From JAKFYM01 sp964416595 (GTDB lineage: Bacteria; Bdellovibrionota; UBA1018; CAIPTA01), in the NCBI GenBank assembly GCA_964416595.1, contig CAYQES010000036.1, positions 1 through 19,231 of the forward strand: a DNA stretch of 19,231 nt. The letters are read 5' to 3'. Below are positions 1 through 6,992 of the stretch, piece after piece; position 1 is the stretch's first letter; the number at the start of each line of letters is the position of its first letter. The notes under the pieces are model-generated. The model did no database searches. It worked only from the letters and a program-made list of their open reading frames with translations, and was not told the DNA's origin. A program made the position numbers and the translations under genes.

Positions 1-81
1 GCTGTGATTTTCGGTGATTTTAAGTGAGTTCATCTGAATGGGTTCAGAGAGCTTCTTCTGACTAAGTTATTGTGGTTACTT

Positions 82-116
82 GAAAAACAAAGACCCCGCT
101 GATTTGGTCAGCGAGG
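82..116 (-). terminator. Rho-independent terminator of ssrA
   Basis: Read on the minus strand, a 9-bp stem (arms 108-116 and 94-102, one G-U pair, 5-nt loop) is followed by a T-rich tract at 82-93. It begins 11 nt past the mature CCA end of the tmRNA, where an ssrA terminator is expected. Bases 1-81, further downstream, show nothing I can recognise. Confidence 0.85.
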
Positions 117-126
117 CCTTCAAATT

Positions 127-479
127 TGGTGGAGGTGGTGGGAATCGAACCCACGTCCGAAGTCTGTCTACACCGTCGGTCTACACGTTTAGTTTATGCT
201 TTTTCTTACCCGGGGAGCGTCCACAAACAAACTATCCTCGAGCGAAGCCTACTAAAATTTCGGATCTAGCCGGCATGCCAGCAGCTAAAACCTATCCCAT
301 GAACATGACGGTCACTCCAGGATGCATGGGCAAACCCCGGGTAACCGCGTCGCTTAATAAATTAAGCGGCGAGTGCGTATTCGTTGCCGAATAACAAATG
401 CCACCTTTTTAACGAGGCCTGATGGCACCTCGACGTGCACGTACGGGCTTCTTGACCCCGTCGAAACCAGGTCACCCCC
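127..479 (-). ncRNA. ssrA: tmRNA (SsrA), one-piece
   Basis: Transfer-messenger RNA rescues ribosomes stalled on broken mRNAs by acting first as an alanyl-tRNA and then as a short mRNA for a degradation tag. On the minus strand the 5' end reads GGGGGTGACCTGGTTTCGAC, the classic tmRNA start, and the 3' end reads GTGGGTTCGATTCCCAC followed by CACCTCC, A, CCA. The first seven bases (GGGGGTG) pair with CACCTCC, with one G-U, as the acceptor stem; GTGGG/CCCAC is the T stem. CCA is encoded. Length is about 353 nt, normal for a one-piece tmRNA, and nothing suggests a permuted two-piece form. The ends are set by the acceptor stem. It is divergent from the cyclase operon. Confidence 0.97.
362..388 (-). 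other. tmRNA tag reading frame, GNEYALAA
   Basis: Inside ssrA the frame GGC AAC GAA TAC GCA CTC GCC GCT TAA gives the tag G-N-E-Y-A-L-A-A. The resume codon is inferred as GGC because the four bases before it are AUUC, putting an A at -4 as in other tmRNAs (E. coli has AGUC before its GCA). The C-terminal ALAA is the usual ClpXP/ClpAP degron. The preceding in-frame codons (CAT TTG TTA TTC) would not make a tag-like peptide. Confidence 0.85.
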
Positions 480-489
480 GAGCTGCTTC

Positions 490-498
490 ACTATAGCA
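490..498 (-). promoter_or_regulatory. Extended -10 promoter of ssrA
   Basis: On the minus strand TG-C-TATAGT (TG at 498-497, -10 hexamer 495-490) lies 10 nt before the mature tmRNA 5' end at 479, leaving room for a short trimmed leader. I see no good -35 at 16-18 nt spacing, which suits an extended -10 promoter. Confidence 0.6.
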
Positions 499-545
499 CA
501 AGGCCCAGGGAAACCGCAGCAATGCTGTACATATAAAATCAACCA

Positions 546-551
546 TATAAT
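546..551 (+). promoter_or_regulatory. Candidate -10 (TATAAT) for the cyclase operon
   Basis: A perfect TATAAT lies 74 nt before the cyclase ATG, in the AT-rich gap between ssrA and the cyclase. The -35 position at 17-nt spacing (523-528, TGCTGT) is a poor match, so the promoter is only possible. The leader from about 558 to 625 shows no strong Shine-Dalgarno sequence. Confidence 0.35.
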
Positions 552-625
552 ACTATAAAAAATAGGAACCAAAGCGAAACAGATAAAATAACGCACATGC
601 GACACAAAAAGTAGCCGGACACCAT

Positions 626-2872
626 ATGGACAAATCCTCCCACCTCGACCGCTGGCTCCGGCCCCTAGGGGCCGGCATTATTTTGCTGATGGGCTTGCTG
701 CTCATCATCCTCTCTTTCCTAGGAAGAGAGAGCCGCAACTTCCAAGGTAGCGAGCGGCAATCCACCATCGCCCGCCTCCTTTTTTCTTCCACCTTCGTGG
801 AAAACTGGTTTTACGATCTGCGCACGAGTCGCTTCTACGAGAACGCCCCCACTTCCCCGAACCTCGTGATCCTAGATATCTCGGACGCCTCCCTCAACAA
901 AATTGGTCGCTGGCCCTGGACTCGCTCCCGCCACGCCACGCTCCTCAATAATTTGAAAACCTATGGCGCAAAAGTGGTGATGTTCGACGTGCTCTTTCCT
1001 GAGCCCGAATCCCCCCAAGCAGATGGGGCGCTAGCCAGCGCGATCCAGAATTTCTCCGCCGATAATATTGGCAATGTGTATTTAGGATACGGCATCACCA
1101 CGGATCCCGGTAGCGCCCTCACCCCAGTGCCCGATGCCTTGCAGCTCTCGGGTTTAAGCGGACAAGCGGGAAAAACGCCGATCACGGGGGCAAGTTTCAT
1201 CGATAAAAATAATTTCTTCCCTCCCTCCCTCACCCTCTTCGAAGCCAAATACGGTTTCATCAACGCGGTTCCTGATCTCGATGGAGTGTACCGCCACCAG
1301 CAATTGGTGAACGAAGTGGAAGGCAGCTTCTTTCCCTCCCTTGGGCTAGGCGGATTCTTGGATTTTTATTCCAATGGGAAAGATAAAAAGATTCTGTTTG
1401 AAGCCATCGAAAACTCTTCGGACTATCGCTTGCGCATTCTAGCCCAAGAAGGAGAACGCTCTCTCCTCTTAAGCCCGAGGGGTGAACTAAAAGTGCGCTT
1501 CCTTGGGGGAGAAAAAGCTTTTACCCGCGTTCCCGTGGAAAACGTGCTCTTGGATCCCAATCCTAGCCAAAACCAAGAGTTAAAAAATATTTTTGCAGGA
1601 AAAGCTGTGTTGATCGGCTCTTCTGCCTTTGGCGCCCACGATTTACGTCACACTCCCGTGGATCCTTTGACTCCCGGGATGTATATGCACGCGAACCTCT
1701 TCCATGCCCTGGACCAAAATTTCTTTTTCCGTGAGGAAGACGAAAGCCTACTCCTATCCCTCGCGCTCTACATCCTCGGAGTGATGGGAGTGCTCCTCTT
1801 TTCCCGCTGGAAGGATCCGCTTCTCGAAACCATTGGCGCTCTCACTCTCACGGGTGCGCTCTTTGCCGCCGATTATTTTTATTTTGCGCCCAAAGGCTAT
1901 TACCTCCGTTTATTCTTTTGTTTAAACGGAATGATCTGGCTCTACGCCTGGTTCACGGTGCTGAATGTGTTTAAAGAAGCCAAAGAAAAGAAAAAAATTC
2001 GGGATACTTTTACCCGCTACGTAGCCCCAGAGATCGTGAAAGAAATGCTCGCGAACCCTGAGAAATTAAAGGTAGGTGGCGTGAAAAAAGAAATTACGAT
2101 GCTTTTTTCCGATGTGCGGGATTTCACGTCGATCTCGGAGCGCTTAAGCGCCCATGATCTCGCGACTTTGCTCAATATTTACATGGGAAAAATGACCGAT
2201 ATCCTTTTTGAAACCGGCGGCACCCTGGATAAATACATCGGAGATGCACTGGTAGGTTTTTGGGGGGCGCCCTTGGATCTACCCAATCACCCCTACCATG
2301 CGGTTCGAGGCGCTAAACTCATGGTAGAAGCCCTACCCGCCATCAATAAAGAATTTGAGAAGCGTAATTACCCGCAAATCAGCGTGGGCATCGGCCTAAA
2401 CACTGGCGAAGTTTCCGTGGGCAATATGGGCTCCAACAGGATTTTTCAGTACACGGCCCTAGGCGACAATATGAATTTGGCTTCCCGCCTGGAAAGTTTA
2501 ACCAAACAATATGGCGTGAGTTTGATGATCAGCGAATATACCCATGAAAAACTTGGAGAACACCGTAAAGAATTTTTGTTACGTCCTTTGGATTTTGTGC
2601 GCGTGAAGGGAAAATCCCAAGCCGTAAAAATCTTCGAAGTGATCCCGGATCATAGCCCCTGGGCCAAACAAGACGGTTCCTTGGAAAAATACAAAAACGC
2701 CTACGAAAAATACCTCAGGCGTGAGTTTGCGGAAGCCGCTGCTCTATTTGGCGAGATTTTGCAAAAATTTTCCGATAAAAACACCACTCGCCTGCAAGAG
2801 AGTGCCATCGCCTACCAAAAAGAACCGCCCCCCGAATCTTGGGACGGTGTGACTACCTTCACTACTAAATAA
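626..2872 (+). CDS. CHASE2-domain class III adenylate cyclase
   Basis: A membrane-bound sensor cyclase predicted to make cAMP from ATP. The 748 residues run as follows: TM helix about 13-33, periplasmic CHASE2 sensor domain about 50-365 (VILDISDASL near 81-90, GRWPWTR 94-100, MFDVLFPEP 119-127), three TM helices about 374-393, 401-420 and 426-446, then a cytoplasmic class III cyclase domain about 488-672. Expected catalytic residues are present: metal-binding D496 (LFSDVRDF) and D540 (YIGD), ATP-selecting K536 and T610 (QYTALGD), and transition-state N617 and R621. The K/T pair places it in class IIIb, often bicarbonate-responsive; a Glu/Cys pair for GTP is absent. A helical tail (about 680-730) follows. 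The ATG at 626 has a weak ribosome site, but the CHASE2 architecture starts properly there. First gene of an operon with the FecR gene 26 nt downstream. Confidence 0.93.
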   Translation: MDKSSHLDRWLRPLGAGIILLMGLLLIILSFLGRESRNFQGSERQSTIARLLFSSTFVENWFYDLRTSRFYENAPTSPNLVILDISDASLNKIGRWPWTRSRHATLLNNLKTYGAKVVMFDVLFPEPESPQADGALASAIQNFSADNIGNVYLGYGITTDPGSALTPVPDALQLSGLSGQAGKTPITGASFIDKNNFFPPSLTLFEAKYGFINAVPDLDGVYRHQQLVNEVEGSFFPSLGLGGFLDFYSNGKDKKILFEAIENSSDYRLRILAQEGERSLLLSPRGELKVRFLGGEKAFTRVPVENVLLDPNPSQNQELKNIFAGKAVLIGSSAFGAHDLRHTPVDPLTPGMYMHANLFHALDQNFFFREEDESLLLSLALYILGVMGVLLFSRWKDPLLETIGALTLTGALFAADYFYFAPKGYYLRLFFCLNGMIWLYAWFTVLNVFKEAKEKKKIRDTFTRYVAPEIVKEMLANPEKLKVGGVKKEITMLFSDVRDFTSISERLSAHDLATLLNIYMGKMTDILFETGGTLDKYIGDALVGFWGAPLDLPNHPYHAVRGAKLMVEALPAINKEFEKRNYPQISVGIGLNTGEVSVGNMGSNRIFQYTALGDNMNLASRLESLTKQYGVSLMISEYTHEKLGEHRKEFLLRPLDFVRVKGKSQAVKIFEVIPDHSPWAKQDGSLEKYKNAYEKYLRREFAEAAALFGEILQKFSDKNTTRLQESAIAYQKEPPPESWDGVTTFTTK

Positions 2873-2898
2873 ATTCTCCTTGCAGCCAAAGGTGGGGC

Positions 2899-4164
2899 GT
2901 GCTGAAATTTTCCTGCATGCATTTTGCCTTTTTTTTGCTCTGTAATTTGATGGCCTTTGCGGCCAATGACGCCACCGTGATCGTGCTAAGAGGCGTGGCC
3001 AAGTTGGACGGCAAAACCCTAGCCCTAAAAGACACGGTTCCTCAGGGCGCCACGATAAAAACTGAGGCCAAGAGCTTTGTAAAACTCTTGTTCCCAGACA
3101 AAACCCAAATGAATGTGGGTCCGGATACCACCCTCAAGATCGAGCGCACCCAAGCGGGTGAGCCGGGACTAGTGAACCTTGTGGGCGGGCAACTCCGGGC
3201 CAAGGTAACCAAGGATCTGCTCCAGGGAGAGAATGAGGGCAATAAAGATAAACTCCTCATCAAAACCAAAACCGCGGCCATGGGAATTCGTGGCACGGAT
3301 TTCAACGTCACCTTTAATCCACAAAATGAAATAACGGCACTTATCACCTTCGAAGGCACCGTGGCCATGACCCGGATGGACGCAAACTCCAATCCCCAAC
3401 AAGCCCTGCAAACTAGCGATAGTTTACAAATGGTAAGCGCGGGTCAATTTTCCGGTGCCCAGCCGGATCTCCCCCAAGCCTCTCAGCCCGTAAAAATTTC
3501 TCCAGCCCAATTGGAATCCTTAAAAAGCAATGACTCCTTCCAGGGCTTGGGAGAAAAACTAGCCAAAAGTGATGTGGTAGCTTCGCCCGTTCCTCCGGGC
3601 GTGGATCCCAAAAACTTTTCCAGCGGTGCCACTACTCCTACGGGCGGCCCGCCTCCTGAAGGTTTTTTTAACGCTCAATCGGGTTCCTATGCGCCCCGGG
3701 CCGGGGGTTTTGTGGATTTAAATTCTGGCCGTTACATTCCTCCGCCTCCAGGCTCAAGCTTTGATCCTAATACGGGAGTGTTTGTGCCCCCAACCGCCGC
3801 CGGAAATTTTGATCCCAATACAGGCATGTATGTGCCTCCGAAAGGATTGAATTTGGATCCCGTAAAAGGCTTCGTGCCCGAAGCCACCCCCACTGGAACT
3901 ATCTCCCAAGCCCAAGCCATGGCCACAGCACTGAACTACGCTTCCCAACCGAATATGGCCGGCGTAGCGATTACCTTTGATAAACTTTTTACTCCGCTGG
4001 CAGGTGGCCCAATGCCACCTCCACCACCGCCTCCTCCTCCAGGAAGTTTTCCGCCTCCCCCCGATTACCCCTTGGATGATCCTACTTGCCCCACTTGCCA
4101 ATCGGACAATATCAATCATCTACCCACGAGCACCAATGTGCACTTCCAGATCACGGTGCAATGA
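2899..4164 (+). CDS. Exported FecR-domain protein with proline-rich repeat tail
   Basis: 421 residues with a GTG start at 2899; an ATG at codon 7 (2917) would give an equally good signal peptide, so the start is uncertain. Signal peptide about 1-21 (cut near AFA/AND). A FecR domain (about 27-160) is recognised by VKLLFPDKTQMNVGPDT, GGQLRAKV and the TKTAAMGIRGTDFNV segment. FecR domains are periplasmic and often work in sensing or surface-assembly systems. The rest is unusual: Gly/Pro/Asn-rich repeats with FDPNTG-x-Y/F-VPP (about 256-328), a poly-proline run (372-388) and a CPTC motif at 397-400. There is no TM segment apart from the signal, so it is probably periplasmic or surface-exposed. 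It lies between the CHASE2 cyclase and the TPR/barrel gene, whose ATG overlaps its stop. FecR here is domain-level similarity; I see no FecI sigma factor or TonB receptor nearby. Confidence 0.85.
   Translation: MLKFSCMHFAFFLLCNLMAFAANDATVIVLRGVAKLDGKTLALKDTVPQGATIKTEAKSFVKLLFPDKTQMNVGPDTTLKIERTQAGEPGLVNLVGGQLRAKVTKDLLQGENEGNKDKLLIKTKTAAMGIRGTDFNVTFNPQNEITALITFEGTVAMTRMDANSNPQQALQTSDSLQMVSAGQFSGAQPDLPQASQPVKISPAQLESLKSNDSFQGLGEKLAKSDVVASPVPPGVDPKNFSSGATTPTGGPPPEGFFNAQSGSYAPRAGGFVDLNSGRYIPPPPGSSFDPNTGVFVPPTAAGNFDPNTGMYVPPKGLNLDPVKGFVPEATPTGTISQAQAMATALNYASQPNMAGVAITFDKLFTPLAGGPMPPPPPPPPPGSFPPPPDYPLDDPTCPTCQSDNINHLPTSTNVHFQITVQ
3664..3882 (+). repeat. Degenerate protein repeats of the FDPNTG-x-YVPP type
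   Basis: Within the FecR-domain protein (residues about 256-328) five related blocks follow each other: FFNAQSGSYAPR, FVDLNSGRYIPP, FDPNTGVFVPP, FDPNTGMYVPP and LDPVKGFVPE. Period is about 15-17 residues. The third copy with its lead-in, PPGSSFDPNTGVFV, lines up without gaps on a Cys repeat of the protein at 17602, PPGYYFDPDLGYCV. Confidence 0.75.
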
Positions 4165-5753
4165 GTATGCTTACAAGTATAAAAATATTTTTTCTCCTCT
4201 TCACTCTCGCGGCTCGTGCCATGAGCCCAGAAGACGAAATACTTTTTTCCCAGGCAAACCAAGAATTTCAAAAAGGCTCTTATACAAAAGCAATTCTTTT
4301 AGCGGAAAAAATTTCGGGGCAAGACACTAAAACCCAATCGGAAAAAGCTTTTTTCTTGGCCACGAGCCACGCCAAGCTACAAGCCTTTCAAAAGTCTTTA
4401 GCCTTTTATAAAACTGCTGAATCCTTGCAGCATCCGGCAGAAAATCTAGCCTATGATTACGGCCAAGCGCTCTACGCCACGCAAAATTTGGCAGAAGCAG
4501 AAAAACAATTCAAAAAAAGCATTGTGAAAAAATTTAAAATCGGCGCCTCCGCTTATTACGTGGCGTTCTTACGGGAACTTCAAGAGGATAAAGCCGGCGC
4601 CAAAGATTTTTATTCCCGCATCCAGCGCTTACAATCTGACCCTGACCAAGTAAAACAACCGGCCCTCTTTCAAATTGCGGAACTAGAATACAACCAACAT
4701 TCTGCGGAAACGAATGCCCGTAAACGCTTACTGCTCTTAAAAAAAGTGCTCCCCCTTTATAAAAAAGCGAGAGATTTTTCTAAAGGTACACCCGCCGCCC
4801 TGCAAGCGGAGAGTAAGATTGCTCGCATTGAGCAAGAGTTAGCTGCTGAAGCCGAACGTATGATTAATGGCAATCCGTTACCAAGGCAGGCCTATAGTGT
4901 GCGCCTCAGCCAAGATTTTACCTATGACTCAAACGTAATCACTGAAGCCGAAGGCGCGCTTATACAAGTTTCTGATAAAGATTCCATTATCTCTGAAACA
5001 GGAATTTTGGCTAAGTACCAATTCAACTGGAAACGGCGCTTTAGTTTCATCCCTGAATTTTACGGCACCGCTACTTTCCATAGCCGCCGAAGCACACCCC
5101 AGGTTTTCCAAAACGATAATATCGTGATTGCTCCGGCTTTGCGTTCCAAATGGGAGCATTGGAGCGGAGGAAAAGCTGCTACGATGCTTTTAGATTTAGA
5201 ATACAACTTGATGCTGCGAGATTACGAACAACAGCATAAGCGCCCGTACTACACTCGTTCTTTAAATCTTGTTTTAGGCGAACGGGTGAATTGGTTTAGC
5301 TGCGGATCCACCACATTGAAGTTGGCTTTGAAAGCCGCGGAGAACTACAACCCAGAGCGAAACTACTACTCCCCTCAAGTAACCTTCCAGCAGAACGTAA
5401 AAATTTTTAGCGCCTACGATTTGCAAAACACGTTCACCGCCGATTACCTCAGGGCCCGCAATGATTTTAACGATGAACGAAACTATAAGTGGCGGCAATC
5501 GGCTACGCTCACCGATTTGTTTGAAAAAGTAGATATAACCCCTACCGCTTCCCTCACGATCAAAGACACCATGAAACAAAAGGGCAGCAGAGGCAATGAA
5601 TGGCTGGTGAATGGTTCCTTAGAAGGCAGCCGGGATTTTGGTGGCATCGAAGGCTCCCTCGAGTACGCGTACACAAAAAATTACTCAAAATCTAAGGATC
5701 AATACCAATACACCAAACATGAAGTGCGTGTGGGCGCGAGCTACACCTTCTAA
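4161..5753 (+). CDS. TPR plus outer-membrane beta-barrel protein
   Basis: 530 residues from the ATG at 4161. That ATG overlaps the FecR gene's stop as ATGA and gives a clean signal peptide (MSMLTSIKIFFLLFTLAARA); the open frame further upstream would destroy it. Residues about 25-230 are helical with TPR-like repeats (QEFQKGSYTKAILLAEK, YDYGQALYATQNLAEAEKQF). From about 243 to the end the sequence alternates polar and hydrophobic/aromatic residues and finishes SYTF, the terminal Phe signature of BamA-inserted barrels. The layout recalls Slam-type barrels (N-terminal TPRs, C-terminal barrel) that move proteins to the surface, but I cannot assign it to that family. Translational coupling suggests it works with the FecR protein, perhaps by displaying or exporting a surface component. 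The length is too short for an AlgE/BcsC-type system with many TPRs. Confidence 0.8.
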   Translation: MSMLTSIKIFFLLFTLAARAMSPEDEILFSQANQEFQKGSYTKAILLAEKISGQDTKTQSEKAFFLATSHAKLQAFQKSLAFYKTAESLQHPAENLAYDYGQALYATQNLAEAEKQFKKSIVKKFKIGASAYYVAFLRELQEDKAGAKDFYSRIQRLQSDPDQVKQPALFQIAELEYNQHSAETNARKRLLLLKKVLPLYKKARDFSKGTPAALQAESKIARIEQELAAEAERMINGNPLPRQAYSVRLSQDFTYDSNVITEAEGALIQVSDKDSIISETGILAKYQFNWKRRFSFIPEFYGTATFHSRRSTPQVFQNDNIVIAPALRSKWEHWSGGKAATMLLDLEYNLMLRDYEQQHKRPYYTRSLNLVLGERVNWFSCGSTTLKLALKAAENYNPERNYYSPQVTFQQNVKIFSAYDLQNTFTADYLRARNDFNDERNYKWRQSATLTDLFEKVDITPTASLTIKDTMKQKGSRGNEWLVNGSLEGSRDFGGIEGSLEYAYTKNYSKSKDQYQYTKHEVRVGASYTF

Positions 5754-5755
5754 GC

Positions 5756-5801
5756 ACACGCCCCAAGGTTAGAAAAATCCCTATAGATTCCCGAGGCGTG
5801 T
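5756..5801 (+). other. Inverted repeat spanning a possible GTG start
   Basis: ACACGCC at 5756-5762 pairs perfectly with GGCGTGT at 5795-5801 across a 32-nt loop, just after the barrel gene's stop. The right arm contains the GTG (5798-5800) of the next small ORF. There is no T-run, so it is a poor terminator. It may be chance, or it may limit translation of the downstream gene. Confidence 0.25.
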
Positions 5802-6022
5802 CCGATCAGAAACACATGAAATGGATCATTCGTTACGCTTTTTTTGCCCTGGCCTTTGTGTTCCTCTTCCGCTTAGTGAGCGAAAACCACAAACAAGAAC
5901 CCCGGGTGCCAAAAGCAATTTTGCTCTCACATTTATCCGATGGCCAACTCATTCCCGCCAGTCTCAATTATGGAGAGCTAATCAAGGTTGTAGAGAGCAA
6001 CAAGGATCAGAACGGCTTGTAG
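5798..6022 (+). CDS. Small single-pass membrane protein, unknown function
   Basis: I do not recognise a family. It has 74 residues if started at the GTG (5798), or 68 from the ATG at 5816. The ATG start is attractive because it gives MKWIIRYAFFALAFVFLF, a basic N-terminus followed by one hydrophobic helix, i.e. a signal anchor or uncleaved signal. The rest (about 28-74) is hydrophilic and probably periplasmic. No good Shine-Dalgarno sequence precedes either start; GAGG lies only one base before the GTG. It follows the barrel gene by 44 nt, so it may be the last gene of the cyclase operon. Its stop codon overlaps the convergent gene by 16 nt. Confidence 0.55.
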   Translation: MSDQKHMKWIIRYAFFALAFVFLFRLVSENHKQEPRVPKAILLSHLSDGQLIPASLNYGELIKVVESNKDQNGL

Positions 6023-6354
6023 ATGGCCAACCAAGCACCCGTTACCGCTAAAATCATAATCGCCCAATAGGCACGCATGCCATGGGCAGGAAATCTTTTT
6101 GCTACTAAATGCCCTAGACCCGTAACCACGAGCCAGATCACAAGCTTGCCGTGAATCCAGGGTTGCTGGAACCCTTGCCCAGGATAGAGCCGCGCCATTA
6201 GGCCCATGCCCCCAAAAAGGATAAAGAAACTTGCCACCCCCGTGACCACTTTCCAGAAAGTAGTTTTTTTATCCGAGAGCAAGAGCACCGCTGCGCCGGA
6301 AAGAAAAAGAAAAATAGCTGCCAGGTGAATCACTTTATATACTTGGTAAGACAT
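6007..6354 (-). CDS. Small four-helix membrane protein, SirB/HemJ-like look
   Basis: 115 residues from the ATG at 6354. A longer frame to 6489 has no hydrophobic or conserved N-terminal part and would run deep into the methyltransferase gene, so it was not used. Four hydrophobic helices are visible: about 8-26, 34-54, 69-86 and 94-113. His residues sit in or by helices 1 and 3 (YKVIHLAAIF; WIHGKLVIWL and GLGHL), a pattern reminiscent of small heme-binding membrane proteins such as HemJ/CopD or of the SirB family. This is resemblance only, not an assignment. It is divergent from the methyltransferase with just 29 nt between start codons and overlaps the preceding small gene tail to tail. Confidence 0.7.
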   Translation of the reverse strand: MSYQVYKVIHLAAIFLFLSGAAVLLLSDKKTTFWKVVTGVASFFILFGGMGLMARLYPGQGFQQPWIHGKLVIWLVVTGLGHLVAKRFPAHGMRAYWAIMILAVTGAWLAIYKPF

Positions 6355-6383
6355 GCATCGGTCGTAGCATTGAAGAGGAAAAA

Positions 6384-6992
6384 ATGACAGAAAATGAGCT
6401 CTCGGCCGCCGCTTGGGAAGAAAGATACCTGCAGGGGGATATTCCCTGGGATCTAGCCACCCCCACCCCAGAATTTGTGCGCTTGGCAAAAGAGCCTTGG
6501 TTTCCTAAAAAAGGAAAAGCCCTGGTGCCCGGAGGCGGTCGCGGTCATGACGCTATCTGGCTAGCCTCTCTCGGTTTGGAAGTGGATCTTGTGGATTTTG
6601 CCCCCTCGGCCTTGAATGCGGCATTGGAACTGGCGAAAAAAAATCCGATCCATGTGTATCGACGAAACTTTTTTGATCTTCCTGAAACTTCCTACCACCA
6701 AGAAGCCTATGATCTTCTACTTGAGTACACTTTTTTCTGCGCCATTGATCCGAAGCTCAGGGAAAAATATGTAAAAACCGTGCACGCGCTCTTAAAGCCT
6801 GGGGGCATTGCGATTTGTTTGTTTTTCCCCCTCGTTTCGGAAAAAGCTGGTCCGCCTTTTTTGGTTTCCCGGGAAGAAGTGAAAAAACTTTTCACCCCCT
6901 TTTTTGATTGCCGCTGGGAAGAGCCTCAAATTAGCGTAAAACCCCGGGCGGGAAGAGAATTTTTAGGAATTTTTACGAAGCCCAAGGGATAA
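6384..6992 (+). CDS. TPMT-family SAM-dependent methyltransferase
   Basis: 202 residues, a normal length for the thiopurine S-methyltransferase superfamily, which methylates thiol, selenium, tellurium or halide-type acceptors. Visible family marks: WEERYLQGDIPWDLATPTPEF (11-31), SAM motif I as VPGGGRGHD (48-56) with acidic D71 ending beta-2, EYTFFCAIDP (114-123), FPL (148-150) and GPPF (156-159). Motif I has Gly where many relatives have Cys (PGCGxG). The ATG at 6384 is preceded by GAGG with a 5-nt gap. The substrate cannot be told from sequence; bacterial relatives include enzymes linked to tellurite or selenite detoxification and to thiocyanate/halide methylation. It overlaps the convergent cation transporter gene by 30 nt. 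Confidence 0.85.
   Translation: MTENELSAAAWEERYLQGDIPWDLATPTPEFVRLAKEPWFPKKGKALVPGGGRGHDAIWLASLGLEVDLVDFAPSALNAALELAKKNPIHVYRRNFFDLPETSYHQEAYDLLLEYTFFCAIDPKLREKYVKTVHALLKPGGIAICLFFPLVSEKAGPPFLVSREEVKKLFTPFFDCRWEEPQISVKPRAGREFLGIFTKPKG

Noticed and set aside
127..200. tRNA-like T-arm and CCA end (GGTTCGATTCC)
   Set aside because: It is the tRNA-like 3' end of tmRNA; the matching 5' half lies 300 nt away, with no anticodon arm.
80..394. 104-residue plus-strand open frame over ssrA
   Set aside because: It lies antisense to the tmRNA and its terminator, and its sequence is just the complement of conserved tmRNA parts.
4086..4160. Earlier start for the TPR/barrel gene
   Set aside because: It would put 25 polar residues before the signal peptide and overlap the FecR gene; the ATGA overlap start at 4161 is typical of coupled genes.
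6355..6489. N-terminal extension of the small four-helix membrane protein to 6489
   Set aside because: The extra 45 residues overlap the methyltransferase's well-conserved start in antisense and precede a clean membrane-protein start at 6354.
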